Assembly: GCF_003574135.1 (NCBI RefSeq)
Contig: NZ_AP018341.1
Location: 2,703,740-2,767,739 of the forward strand
DNA length: 64,000 bases
Reading direction: 5' to 3'
Source of the DNA: a cyanobacterium endosymbiont of Rhopalodia gibberula
Lineage (GTDB): Bacteria > Cyanobacteriota > Cyanobacteriia > Cyanobacteriales > Microcystaceae
Both the position numbers and the translations under genes were made by a program. This document shows positions 1 through 9,127 of this stretch, one piece after another (position 1 is the stretch's first letter; each line of letters opens with the position of its first letter). The notes under the pieces are model-generated. The model was not told where the DNA came from and ran no database searches. It saw only the letters and a program-made list of their open reading frames with translations.

Positions 1-258
1 CCTATTATCTGCTAAAGACTCCCGATACATCAACCCGATACTTTGTTGTTCTGAAGTTTTAGCCACTTCTAATTCAATCACTTGTTCATTAATCATTGCT
101 TTGGCTTCCACAGGGAGGCTTTGACCTTGGTTTTTGGCAATTATTTCCAGTGTCCTCCCAATCTCACTAGACTGGGATTCAGTCCGCTCTGGAAAAGAAT
201 ATCCAAAAGATAAAATAGCAATAATAACAGTTGAGGCTAAGGAAATCGATAATTTCAT
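1..258 (-). CDS. DUF192 family secreted protein, partial (C-terminus outside window)
   Basis: Minus-strand reading frame with no stop from the left edge to an ATG at 258 (another in-frame ATG lies at 270). The N-terminus is a hydrophobic signal-like stretch (KLSISLASTVIIAILSFGYS), followed by a segment ending in ELEVAKTSEQQSIGLMYRES, which matches the opening of the small DUF192 domain (family consensus ELEVA.T..Q...GLM.R). DUF192 proteins are exported and of unknown function. About 86 codons are visible and the remainder lies left of the window. It is downstream of nblR on the same strand with an 86-base gap, so it could share the transcript. The assignment rests on motif recognition of a partial sequence. 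Confidence 0.72.
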   Translation of the reverse strand, partial: MKLSISLASTVIIAILSFGYSFPERTESQSSEIGRTLEIIAKNQGQSLPVEAKAMINEQVIELEVAKTSEQQSIGLMYRESLADNR

Positions 259-356
259 TGTGAGTCCCATCTTACATTCAGTGTTTAGAAACAATTACAG
301 TTAAAGATGAGAAAAATACAAAGTAGGATTTTTCCCTTGTCTCTCTTCTTTATTGA

Positions 357-1073
357 CTATCCTTCTCGTAGAACATAGCCAACACCGCGAACAGTGTGGA
401 TTAATCGTTTTTCATTTTTACTCTCTATTTTTAAGCGTAAATAACGAATATAAACTTCGATGACATTAGATTCTCCTTGAAAATCATATCCCCAAACATT
501 TTCTAAAATTTTATCTCGTGTTAATATTTCCTTAGGATGAGACATGAGGTATTTGAGCAATTCAAATTCCTTCATCGTCAAATCAATGGCTGTTTCATCT
601 ATAAAAAGTTGGCGACTGTTCAAATCCAACATTAAATTATCAAATTGAAGTCTTTCAGTAACTGTTTCAGTAGTAGTCAAATAAAAATGGATTAGTCTAA
701 GCAAATTTTCAGTATGATAGGCTGTCAATATATAGTCGTCAGCTCCTGCCTCTAAACAAGCCACTCTTTCTTCAACGCTTTCTTGATCAAGCACCATAAT
801 AATCAACACTCGATTTTGAACCTTTCTTAACTGACGGCACAAAGTCAATCCAGCTTTTTTTGAGCGGTGACGATCAATAACTATCATAGCTGGTTGTTGC
901 TTTTCAACTTCGAGTAGAGCTTGATGAGCATCAGATACAATCACTGGAGTGTAACCAATTTCTATTAGATCAGCTTTCGCGCGTTGATTAAAATATTCGT
1001 CGAGTTGTACTAGTAAAATGCAAGGATTCATAGTAGTAGAGGTAATTACACTCATAAGTAACACCATTCTCAC
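357..1073 (-). CDS. nblR: OmpR/PhoB-type response regulator, NblR-like
   Basis: Two-domain transcription factor: receiver (about residues 15-125) and winged-helix DNA-binding domain (about 140-238) with the typical WGYDF and TVRGVGYVL segments. Overall it resembles cyanobacterial NblR, the regulator that promotes phycobilisome breakdown and survival under nutrient stress. The likely phospho-acceptor Asp is at about residue 67 (VIDRH). The acidic pocket is weakened (VQLDE instead of a DD pair), and the conserved Lys-Pro near the end of the receiver is Thr-Ala (residues 117-118). NblR is known as an atypical regulator that can work without phosphorylation, so this does not prove inactivity. The frame opens with GTG at 1073; ATGs at 1067, 1055 and 1031 are alternatives. 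It lies 23 bases after lptC on the same strand. Confidence 0.78.
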   Translation of the reverse strand: MRMVLLMSVITSTTMNPCILLVQLDEYFNQRAKADLIEIGYTPVIVSDAHQALLEVEKQQPAMIVIDRHRSKKAGLTLCRQLRKVQNRVLIIMVLDQESVEERVACLEAGADDYILTAYHTENLLRLIHFYLTTTETVTERLQFDNLMLDLNSRQLFIDETAIDLTMKEFELLKYLMSHPKEILTRDKILENVWGYDFQGESNVIEVYIRYLRLKIESKNEKRLIHTVRGVGYVLREG

Positions 1074-1096
1074 AAAAGACAGTTAGTTTAAGTTAT

Positions 1097-2266
1097 TTAT
1101 TTGGTAAAAATTTCTGTTACAACTCGATCCTGAGCATTGCCGCTCACAACAATCTTGTTATCATGAATGGTGCCTACGGCTTTTTCCCCAGTTAAATTAA
1201 AGTCGGGATTAGTTTGTTCATAAATGACATTTCCCAAGGCTTCGATGATCTGAGTGTTAACATTCCAGGTAAGATCGTTTGAATATAGTTTGGCGGCATT
1301 AGCGGTGCTATTACCTTGAACGCCACCTCGAAGATAAGCAATACTATTAGTCATATCAACCTCAGCCTGATTACCAGTGATGATAACTCCCTGTTGATAG
1401 TGAATTAATTTGACGGGTTTGCTTGAAGTGACTTGGCGCGCTTCGTATTTCCAAATAAATTCGTTGGTTGCTACTTGTACTGGAGGTTTAATTGATTTGA
1501 ATTCAATATTGTCTTTAACAATGACCTGTTTGGTGTTGAGGTGAACTTCGGCATGGTTAGCAACTAGTTTATCGGTGATGATTTTATCTTGGAAACGAAC
1601 TATTTTAAGTAAACGCTTACCAATTACCCTTTGTTCAGAAATCTTCCAGAGTAGATGTTCTGTTTTTAGTTGCATCCGAGGCTTTTTTGAAGTAGCAATA
1701 ATATTGCCTATAAATTCAAGTTCCTGCTTAGTAGCATAATATTTACCCTCCTTGGCAGAAGCTGTAAGTTGAGGAGTGGAACCCCGCAGATTTTTTCGTA
1801 CCATGAGGACGGATTCTTGGGGCTTCCACTCCACTTCGTCACTCTGCATTACCGCATCGTTACGAGGATCGACAGCAACAATGTTCTCTTTGAGATAAAT
1901 TTCTTGTCCATCTCGATCAACTTCTCCCTGGTCAGCTTTAATGCGAAGGACAATTTTACCGTCTTGGAAAATATTGCCTTTTACGGCAGTTAATTGAGCC
2001 TTTTTACGATCAGGACTGTAGGCGGCCTCATCTACTTGAATTTTCCAAAGCATTTCTCCCTTCGCATTAGATTGTTCTAAGGTCGCATTGTTGAGAATTA
2101 ATTGACTTTCTGTATTAGCAGCTTCCTGCTGTTGGTCATCAGAATTACTCTGAGATTGATTTTTTCCTTGACAGGCAGTGATAGCTGAGAGGAGAAACAG
2201 CACTCCGACTGTTAAAACCAAATTGGGTTGGAGATGCCGCTTCTGAAGAAAATTTGAGCTATCCAT
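1097..2266 (-). CDS. lptC: LPS export periplasmic protein LptC (cyanobacterial long form)
   Basis: 389 residues with a lipoprotein signal peptide: hydrophobic segment around residues 17-30 and lipobox AITAC (Cys32). The rest is rich in beta-strand repeats of the LptC/OstA type (LILNNATLEQ, a segment with VDEAAY and IKADQGEVD, later repeats around NHAEVHLN and GNQAEVDM). LptC bridges the inner-membrane LptBFG exporter to periplasmic LptA. Cyanobacterial versions are about twice the length of the E. coli protein, as here. The gene sits 34 bases downstream of the labA-like gene and 23 bases upstream of nblR, all on the minus strand. The low-complexity Q/S/N linker after the lipobox is normal for a tethered lipoprotein. 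The frame is intact. Confidence 0.82.
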   Translation of the reverse strand: MDSSNFLQKRHLQPNLVLTVGVLFLLSAITACQGKNQSQSNSDDQQQEAANTESQLILNNATLEQSNAKGEMLWKIQVDEAAYSPDRKKAQLTAVKGNIFQDGKIVLRIKADQGEVDRDGQEIYLKENIVAVDPRNDAVMQSDEVEWKPQESVLMVRKNLRGSTPQLTASAKEGKYYATKQELEFIGNIIATSKKPRMQLKTEHLLWKISEQRVIGKRLLKIVRFQDKIITDKLVANHAEVHLNTKQVIVKDNIEFKSIKPPVQVATNEFIWKYEARQVTSSKPVKLIHYQQGVIITGNQAEVDMTNSIAYLRGGVQGNSTANAAKLYSNDLTWNVNTQIIEALGNVIYEQTNPDFNLTGEKAVGTIHDNKIVVSGNAQDRVVTEIFTK

Positions 2267-2300
2267 TTGGTTGAAGTTATTTGAGTCTGACTTACCTACC

Positions 2301-2981
2301 TTATCTTGGTTTATTGCTATCTAACATCCCGACCCCCGAAAAACTACCATAAGACATGTTCGGTTTGGGAGTTTTTTGAATATCTTCTTTGATTTGATCA
2401 AGATCAATATAACGATCAGCGACATTGATTAAACTATCACTAGTCATCGAACGCAAGCTAACAACCTCGATGCGGGCTCCTCGATAGCTAACCGAATCAG
2501 CCGCATAAGCTAAGTCTCCATCGCCACTGACGATTACGGAGGTATCATAAGCTCCGACTAAAGCCATGAGATCAACTGCAATTTCCACGTCTAAGTTGGC
2601 TTTTTTTGAGCCGTCAGGTAATTGAACCAGATCTTTAGCAATTACTCGATAACCATTACGACGCATCCACAATAAAAAACCCTGTTGTTTTTCGTTGGTA
2701 CGATCAACTCCAGTATAAAAGAAAGCTCTTAATAACCGAGATCCTCCTGTCAGACGACACAGTAACTTTGTGTAGTCAATTTCAATTCCTAATTGAAGAG
2801 CAGCATAAAATAAATTAGAGCCATCAATAAAAATCGCAACACGTCCTCTATTTTCTAATACCTGTTCTGGTGTAAATATAGAATCGTCTTCAAATTCTTC
2901 AAACATTTGTCTTATTCCTGGTTGATTATGGAGAAGGTATGGTTTATGAAATGGGTTTGTTATTTCTGGCTTATATTTCAT
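2301..2981 (-). CDS. NYN-domain protein, LabA-like
   Basis: 226 residues with a PIN-like NYN (DUF88) fold. Acidic residues expected at the metal site are visible: Asp53 in FIDGSNLFY, Asp132 and Asp138 in NLDVEIAVDLM, and Asp155/Asp157 in VSGDGDLAYA. The closest well-known relatives are cyanobacterial LabA proteins, one of which acts in circadian output in Synechococcus; the fold is otherwise linked to RNA processing. The catalytic pattern appears complete, so nuclease-type activity is possible but inferred. The first 40 residues are a variable N-terminal extension. It lies 67 bases after metG and 34 bases before lptC, which suggests co-transcription. The exact paralogue (LabA or a LabA-like protein) cannot be decided by eye, so no symbol is given. 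Confidence 0.8.
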   Translation of the reverse strand: MKYKPEITNPFHKPYLLHNQPGIRQMFEEFEDDSIFTPEQVLENRGRVAIFIDGSNLFYAALQLGIEIDYTKLLCRLTGGSRLLRAFFYTGVDRTNEKQQGFLLWMRRNGYRVIAKDLVQLPDGSKKANLDVEIAVDLMALVGAYDTSVIVSGDGDLAYAADSVSYRGARIEVVSLRSMTSDSLINVADRYIDLDQIKEDIQKTPKPNMSYGSFSGVGMLDSNKPR

Positions 2982-3048
2982 GAGATTTGTAAATTGGTAA
3001 AAGGTGTAATGGCAACATTCGTTTCTCCAGAACCCGGTTCAGCCAGAT

Positions 3049-4650
3049 TTAGGTAGATTCTTCCTCAGGAAGGTTAAGCCTAACAAAAATAGGTTGGGGC
3101 TTAGTTAAGGTTTGACTAACTTCAATTTTTCCCCACCGACTATGTTGAGTGAAGGGAGCATTTTGATGGACGTGATCGCCCTCATTAAAATCAACAGATA
3201 ACCCCAATTGTTGGTAAATGTTATTACTTAAATTGGGAATTATTGGGGACAATAAGTAAGCACTCAGGCGGACTGATTCTAACACAGCAGCTAGAATAGT
3301 TTCGACTTCCGCTTGTTTTCCTTGTTTGAATAAACTCCAGGGAGCTTGTTCATCAATGAATTTATTACTTGCCCGAATTAGATTAAAAATTTCTTCACAA
3401 ACCTGATCAAACTTGATGGTTTCATAGGCTTGAGTTACTCTCAGACCCAAATCCTGACCAGTAGTTTTTAAGGGGTGGTCTAAAGGAAAATTAGCTACTC
3501 GAGGAATTACCCCTTTACAGTATTTTATGGTCATCCCAAGAGTTCGGTTGAGCAAATTTCCTAAATCATTAGCTAAATCAGCATTGAGAACATTAACAAA
3601 ACGGGTTTCATTGAAGTCTCCATCTCGTCCACATTCAATTTCCTTGAGAAAATAGTAACGTACAGCATCGGAGCCATAACGATTTACTAAATCAAAGGGA
3701 TTAAGTGTATTACCTAAACTTTTACTCATTTTTTGACCATTTTTAGTCAGAAATCCATGACTAAAAATTTTTTTAGGTAAAGGTAATTTAGCTGACATCA
3801 ACATAGCCGGCCAATATACTGCATGGAAGCGTAAAATATCCTTCCCAATTAAGTGAAGATTAATAGGCCACCATTTAGATAAGGCATTTTCTAGGGTCGG
3901 TTCTTGATCAGAATCAAGTAAAGCAGTCACATATCCTAGAAGAGCATCAAACCAAACATAAATGGTATGATTAACATCCACTGGAACAGGAAAACCCCAA
4001 CCAACATTAACACGGGAGACTGAGAAATCTTGCAACCCTTGATTAACAAACTTCAAGATTTCATTTCGGCGAGTTTCTGGTTCAATAAAATCACAATGTT
4101 CCTCATATAAGGTTTCGAGAGCTTCTTGATATTTGGACAGACGAAAGAAATAGTTCTCTTCGTCACGCCATTCGGCTTTTTTATTGGGATGAAGAGGACA
4201 ACACGCATCTTCTCGTAATTCCCGTTTTTCTTTGAATTCCTCGCAAGGAACACAATACCATCCCTGTTGTTGAGCTAGATAAATGTCGTCATTATCGTAG
4301 ACCCGTTGGAAAAATTCCTTGACGATCGCTGCATGACGTTGACTAGTTGTGCGGCTAAAGCGATCATATTGAATGTTCAACTTTTGCCACAGATCTTCAA
4401 AACTGGCCACAACCTGATCGCAATGTTCTTGCGGATCAAGACTTCTTTCTACTGCAGTGCGCTGGATTTTCTGTCCATGTTCGTCAGTTCCCGTGATAAA
4501 CAGAACTGAGGAGCCTTGAAGTCGTTTAAAGCGTGCTATGACATCAGCCACCATAGTTGTATAGGCGCTACCCATGTGAGGCACGTTGTTAACGTAATAC
4601 AAAGGAGTCGTCAGGGAAAATATTTGTGGCTTTGTCTTGTCTGTGGTCAT
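3049..4650 (-). CDS. metG: Methionyl-tRNA synthetase
   Basis: Charges tRNA-Met with methionine in the cytoplasm. The 533-residue protein carries the class I signatures: a HIGH-type motif at residues 24-28 (PHMGS after TPLYYVNNV) and KMSKS near residue 306 (KMSKSLGNTLNPFDL). A zinc-binding insertion is present (CVPCEEF, then CCPLHP). The C-terminus ends after the anticodon-binding helical domain without the tRNA-binding dimerisation extension seen in E. coli, giving the short form common in cyanobacteria. It is the first gene of the minus-strand run metG, labA-like, lptC, nblR. The ATG at 4650 is followed by a conserved N-terminal beta strand, so the start is credible. A 1.6 kb spacer without intact genes lies upstream. 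Confidence 0.95.
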   Translation of the reverse strand: MTTDKTKPQIFSLTTPLYYVNNVPHMGSAYTTMVADVIARFKRLQGSSVLFITGTDEHGQKIQRTAVERSLDPQEHCDQVVASFEDLWQKLNIQYDRFSRTTSQRHAAIVKEFFQRVYDNDDIYLAQQQGWYCVPCEEFKEKRELREDACCPLHPNKKAEWRDEENYFFRLSKYQEALETLYEEHCDFIEPETRRNEILKFVNQGLQDFSVSRVNVGWGFPVPVDVNHTIYVWFDALLGYVTALLDSDQEPTLENALSKWWPINLHLIGKDILRFHAVYWPAMLMSAKLPLPKKIFSHGFLTKNGQKMSKSLGNTLNPFDLVNRYGSDAVRYYFLKEIECGRDGDFNETRFVNVLNADLANDLGNLLNRTLGMTIKYCKGVIPRVANFPLDHPLKTTGQDLGLRVTQAYETIKFDQVCEEIFNLIRASNKFIDEQAPWSLFKQGKQAEVETILAAVLESVRLSAYLLSPIIPNLSNNIYQQLGLSVDFNEGDHVHQNAPFTQHSRWGKIEVSQTLTKPQPIFVRLNLPEEEST

Positions 4651-5325
4651 TTAAACTTACACTGTAAAAATAAACGGCATTTACCTATACCATTGACACA
4701 TTTTTATTACCGTTATGTTTAACCTCACTCGGAATTTAGTTGTTGGTTATTTGTATCACTTTTAGTTCTAACCTAATAGAGGACTCTCTATAAATAAAAA
4801 TAACCTTAAGCCAAAATTTTTATAGACAATTTTTCTGTTATTTCAGAATCTAGTCTACTTTAAGAGGTACCTTGTGAATTTTTCTTTAAGCTAACGTAAT
4901 TTATCGTAATAGTTTCTCAGATTTTTCTGAAAATAATTAAGATTTTTTGTTGATATTTTGAGAACTAATAATTTTTATCAAGTCAAATCGGTTGGCTTTA
5001 TCAACCTAAATTATTATTATTTTTTGCTTTATTTTTGGATTTTTTTTTAAAAAATAGCCAAACTTAAATAAGTGCAAGATTCTAGTAGAAAATAGATAAT
5101 CTGATAATTTTCCTGAAAGTTATCTGCTCCTAAAGTTAGAAAGTAATTAGTTGCTGCTTAGGCTGAAAAGGTTACTTTTTCAAAATTTAGAGATATATCT
5201 TTAGTTTCAGTCACTGAAAATACATCTCTTGCCATTATCAACAAACTGGGTGGATTTAATATTATGTAAGGTTCTCTATAAATATTTTCTTAGATGACTA
5301 TAACGCCATCGATGAACTTGATGGT

Positions 5326-5350
5326 CTATGATTGAATTCGTCAATCATAG
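5326..5350. other. Perfect 10-bp stem hairpin
   Basis: CTATGATTGA (5326-5335) pairs perfectly with TCAATCATAG (5341-5350) around a 5-base loop. The plus strand continues with AAAAGCTATTTTTAAT, a weak T-rich tail. It may be a leftover terminator of a vanished gene; no adjacent intact gene uses it. Confidence 0.4.
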
Positions 5351-5722
5351 AAAAGCTATTTTTAATAATTTTTCAACCACTGTAACGTTATATGTTCCTC
5401 AACAAGTTTGGCTCAACTCGACCACAGTATGTAAAATGATGGCAAACTTTTTTGGAAAAATTCCTTTTTTGTGATTGCAAGCTATCTCCGCTAAGAAAGG
5501 ATCGTTGAAACGTAACTCTTCTGGTTTAGAAATTAAACTTCTGTAGTCAAGTGACGCTAACACAGTTATGGGAAGTTAATAAGAAGTTAATAACTAACCT
5601 GCTACCCTTTAAAGGGGAGAAGGAAAAGCGATGGCTAAGTTCTCAAGCAGAATTAAGGATTGGAGAATGGGAGTGGTCAAAATTAAACTACTTTCGTGAA
5701 AGTTAGTCTTAATTCTCTGTTA

Positions 5723-5885
5723 CTAAGCATCTCGAGTGATTTTAATTCCCCGTGTTTGAGCATGAACTTTTAAATCCCAGGCTAAATGCTTAGCAATATT
5801 AGGATTAATTTCACGACCACGATAACAGGGTTGTTGAGTGTAAGTTAATTGTTTTGAGTATTCCGTAATGACATGGTGTTGTAAC
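5723..5885 (-). pseudogene. C-terminal remnant of an unidentified conserved protein
   Basis: An open stretch of 53 codons on the minus strand ends in TAG at 5723-5725 and reads ...EYSKQLTYTQQP, CYRGREINPNIAKHLAWDLK, VHAQTRGIKITRDA. It has well-formed amphipathic character unlike random AT-rich translation, but no start codon and a stop immediately upstream. I do not recognise the family. It is best read as the tail of a deleted gene. Confidence 0.4.
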
Positions 5886-6218
5886 TATTGATTAACTCAG
5901 ATTAACTCAAAGTTTAAATCGTGGGCCACTCACAGTGAGAAATGATGCCCTGTCGTCGAAAACATCTTAACAAGAGAGAAGATGAGTAATTTGAAAAGTA
6001 GCTAGCTAAACCTTCCCAAATTCCTCATCCTCAATCTAAATAATGTGAATTTCCTGGGGTTATAGGACTGTTCCTATCGTTAACTGTGCAATGCCACTAC
6101 CAATTTATAAGGCATAATTTTGATCGTTTGTTGGTTAAATTTATGAATTAATTCTATTTAGCACTAATCAGATTGTACTTCAAAAATATTTATTGTTAAG
6201 GATATCTGCTTCTAGGAT

Positions 6219-6260
6219 AAAAAGTTCCTGATCGCTATTATTTTCGATCAGGAACTTTTT
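6219..6260 (-). terminator. Rho-independent terminator of fusA
   Basis: Inverted repeat AAAAGTTCCTGATCG / CGATCAGGAACTTTT around a 10-base loop. The minus-strand copy ends in a run of T, 26 bases after the fusA stop. The stem is about 15 bp and nearly perfect; the flanking A and T runs make it potentially bidirectional. Confidence 0.85.
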
Positions 6261-6285
6261 AAAAACGAAAAATTTTGTTGAAAAT

Positions 6286-8373
6286 TTAAGAATTGGCTTG
6301 ACGTTCTTTTACTTCAGCGATCACTTCCTCAGCCACATTATTAGGACAAGGTGCATAGTAAGAAAACTCCATAGAGAATTGGCCCCGGCCTGAGGTCATT
6401 GTGCGTAAGTCTCCAATATAGCCAAACATCTCACTTAAGGGAACATCAGCCTTGATTCTAGCTCCCATAGGAGTTGAATTTTGAGACTTAATCATTCCTC
6501 GACGACGGTTAAGATCACCGATCACATCTCCCATATAATCTTCAGGGGTAAACACATCCACATTCATAATGGGTTCAAGGAGTTGAGGACCTGCTTTGGG
6601 AATGGATTGACGATAACCGGCCCGTGCAGCAATTTCGAAAGCGATCGCCGAGGAATCAACAGGGTGAAACCCACCATCGGTTAACGTTACCTTAAGATCC
6701 ACACAGGGGAAACCAGCTAAAATCCCTTTATTAATACTATTTTCAAATCCTTTCTGAACTGCCGGCCAAAATTCTCTGGGAACGTTACCTCCAGTTACTT
6801 TAGACTCGAAGGAAAAACCGCTACCAGGTTCTCCAGGTTCAATAGTATAATCAATTTTTGCGAATTGACCTGAACCCCCAGATTGTTTCTTGTGGATATA
6901 GGTATCATTTATGGTTTTGGTAATAGACTCGCGGTAAGCTACTTGGGGTTTACCCACCTCGACTTCAACTCCATGGGTTCGTTTAAGGATATCCACCTTG
7001 ATATCGAGGTGAAGTTCTCCCATCCCTTTCATAATAACTTCGCCGCTTTCTTTATCTGTTTCTACATAGAATGATGGGTCTTCTTGAACCATCTTGCTGA
7101 GTGCCATGCCCATTTTTTCGTTGTCTCCTTTCTTTTTGGGAAAAACAGAAACGGAAATTACAGGGTCAGGGAAGACCATCGGTTCCAAAGTAGCTGGAAA
7201 CTGGGGATCACAGAGCGTATGACCTGTTTGGACGTTTTTCATCCCTACAATTGCCACAATATCTCCGGCCTGTGCAGTTTCAATTTCTTCGCGAGAATTA
7301 GCGTGCATTTCCACCAACCGGCTAACTCTTTCGCTTTTTCCCGTGGCGGTGTTGAGTACGGTATCTCCTTTGGAAAGGGTTCCAGAATATAAACGGGTGA
7401 AGGTGAGTGCGCCAAAACGATCATCCATGATCTTAAAAGCTAAAGCCCGTAGGGGTTTCTCTGGGTCGACAATAGCAAACTTCCCTGTTTCATTACCTTC
7501 GAGATCAACCTCGGGTTGAGGTTTAAGTTCGGTGGGGTTGGGGAGATAGTCGACTACAGCATCAAGAACTAACTGTACCCCTTTGTTTTTGAAGGAGGAA
7601 CCGCAGTAGCTGGGAAAAAAGGCAAGCTCACGGGTTCCTTTTCGGATACAGGACTTAATTTCATCGATAGTTAGTTCTTCCCCCTCGAGATATTTTTCCA
7701 TGATCTCGTCATCCTGTTCAACCGCCATTTCAATCAACTGTTCACGGTAAGAGGCGACTTGATCAGCCATATCGGCAGGAACTTCTTTAATCTCATAATT
7801 CATGGGATCTCCTGAATCGTCCCAAATCCAAGCCTTTTCAGTTAATAGATCAACAACTCCACGAAATTCGCTTTCTATCCCAATAGGTAGAACCATGATT
7901 AAGGGTTTAGCTGCCAGGATATCTTCAACTTGCTTGATAACTGAAAAGAAATCGGCCCCCGTGCGATCAAGTTTATTAACGTAAATAATTCGAGCGACTT
8001 TGGAGTCGTTAGCATAACGCCAATTGGTTTCTGACTGTGGTTCTACTCCACCTGAGCCACAAAATACTCCAATTCCCCCATCAAGTACCTTGAGAGAGCG
8101 ATAAACTTCAATAGTAAAGTCAACGTGACCTGGAGTATCAATAATATTAAGTTGGTGCTCTTTCCAAAAACAACTGGTAGCGGCAGATTGAATGGTTATT
8201 CCACGCTCCTGCTCCTGTTCCATGAAGTCTGTGGTGGCCGCGCCTTCATGAACCTCACCGATTTTATGAATTTTTCCAGTTAGTTTGAGTATTCTTTCGG
8301 TGGTGGTAGTTTTTCCCGCATCGACGTGAGCGAAGATGCCAATGTTACGGTAACGAGTTAGGTCTTTTTTCAT
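6286..8373 (-). CDS. fusA: Translation elongation factor G (second cyanobacterial type)
   Basis: GTPase that drives translocation on the ribosome. All GTP-binding motifs are present: G1 AHVDAGKTT (residues 15-23), the switch region around [12 protein letters not shown]3 DTPGHVDF, and G4 NKLD. The five-domain length of 695 residues is normal. The N-terminus ([19 protein letters not shown]) and segments such as [20 protein letters not shown] resemble the second EF-G form found beside the main one in cyanobacteria, not the typical str-operon copy (RNIGIAAHIDAG), and rps12, rps7 and tufA are absent here. Whether the main copy exists elsewhere cannot be told from this window. The gene is solitary, with a strong terminator downstream. 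The symbol follows family use; fusB is sometimes used for this paralogue. Confidence 0.9.
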   Translation of the reverse strand: MKKDLTRYRNIGIFAHVDAGKTTTTERILKLTGKIHKIGEVHEGAATTDFMEQEQERGITIQSAATSCFWKEHQLNIIDTPGHVDFTIEVYRSLKVLDGGIGVFCGSGGVEPQSETNWRYANDSKVARIIYVNKLDRTGADFFSVIKQVEDILAAKPLIMVLPIGIESEFRGVVDLLTEKAWIWDDSGDPMNYEIKEVPADMADQVASYREQLIEMAVEQDDEIMEKYLEGEELTIDEIKSCIRKGTRELAFFPSYCGSSFKNKGVQLVLDAVVDYLPNPTELKPQPEVDLEGNETGKFAIVDPEKPLRALAFKIMDDRFGALTFTRLYSGTLSKGDTVLNTATGKSERVSRLVEMHANSREEIETAQAGDIVAIVGMKNVQTGHTLCDPQFPATLEPMVFPDPVISVSVFPKKKGDNEKMGMALSKMVQEDPSFYVETDKESGEVIMKGMGELHLDIKVDILKRTHGVEVEVGKPQVAYRESITKTINDTYIHKKQSGGSGQFAKIDYTIEPGEPGSGFSFESKVTGGNVPREFWPAVQKGFENSINKGILAGFPCVDLKVTLTDGGFHPVDSSAIAFEIAARAGYRQSIPKAGPQLLEPIMNVDVFTPEDYMGDVIGDLNRRRGMIKSQNSTPMGARIKADVPLSEMFGYIGDLRTMTSGRGQFSMEFSYYAPCPNNVAEEVIAEVKERQANS

Positions 8374-9127
8374 ACTAGGTCTACAGGGTTTAGGTCTTAC
8401 AAATGGTCTTTAAGGGAAAACAGGCGTTTCCCTCATAGCCAGCGCAGGAGGCTGGAACTAAACCACTCGGAGCGTTACATATTTGAGTTACGCCTATGGC
8501 GACACAAAATAATTGTTAAGCAATTTTACACTTAAATCACAGTGAAAGTTTGTTTCCTTCTCTAGTTGTTGTGACTATGTTCAAATTCATAGACGTAAAT
8601 AAAGTAGGCTCAGCTTTTTGAGTAGGTTGTCCACAGTGACTACAATAACTGTTCCAGCGATCACAACCTAAAAACTCTAAGTAAGAGTAGTACTGAACAC
8701 AGAGTAGGTTTGGTAAATGGCTTGTTTAGAAAGATTTAGAGCGTTAGAACGACTTTGCACGAGTTAAAGATACGATAAGTAGGCATGTATCTACGCTAAA
8801 TATAGGCGGCAAGGGAGGCGCAGTTAATATTTTTTAGTTCATTAGGCACAGAAATTACAGTCCTAAGATATGGAAAAGCTTTTCTTTATATAACTCAGGT
8901 GGAGTAATTTCAGTATTAGTAGGAGTTTCACATTGACAAAAAAAGTTCAGATGATGCTTTCAAATACTCGTTTCTAGAGGAGAAAAAGTACAATATTTTG
9001 TAGTAAACTCTCCAAAAGAAAATTTTCACGGATCAGTACACACAGTCCTTTGTTACCAAAGTCAAAATACATAGGTTTCATCGTTTAATTATTTATCTGA
9101 ACAAGGCGGGTATTGCCCACCCGACCG
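8374..9127. other. 0.75 kb spacer with a zinc-ribbon gene remnant
   Basis: Between fusA and leuC. It contains an open remnant with a CxxC pair (8537-8725, listed separately). A short GC-rich inverted repeat CGGGT...ACCCG (9107-9123) lies just past the leuC stop and may help end leuC transcription, although no T run follows. No intact gene is visible. Confidence 0.55.
8537..8725 (-). pseudogene. Remnant of a small cysteine-rich (zinc-ribbon-like) protein
   Basis: A 62-codon open stretch on the minus strand, ending in TGA at 8537-8539, reads LPNLLCVQYYSYLEFLGCDR then WNSYCSHCGQPTQKAEPTLF. The regular Cys spacing (C, then C, then CxxC) suggests a metal-binding small protein. There is no usable start: a stop lies directly upstream and the only ATG is near the C-terminal end. 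I do not recognise the family; a functional gene with a non-standard start cannot be wholly excluded. Confidence 0.35.

Larger units (their letters stand above)
4651..6285. other. 1.6 kb non-coding, decayed spacer
   Basis: AT-rich stretch between metG and fusA. I see no intact gene, tRNA or rRNA. It contains a perfect 10-bp stem hairpin (5326-5350), a 53-codon gene remnant (5723-5885) and the fusA terminator (6219-6260), each listed separately. The rest shows nothing I can identify. Confidence 0.6.

Noticed and set aside
4651-6285. Search for tRNA, tmRNA, RNase P or 6S RNA in the long spacers
   Set aside because: No T-loop, CCA-side or conserved core sequences found by eye in this or the other spacers; a covariance-model scan would be needed to exclude them.
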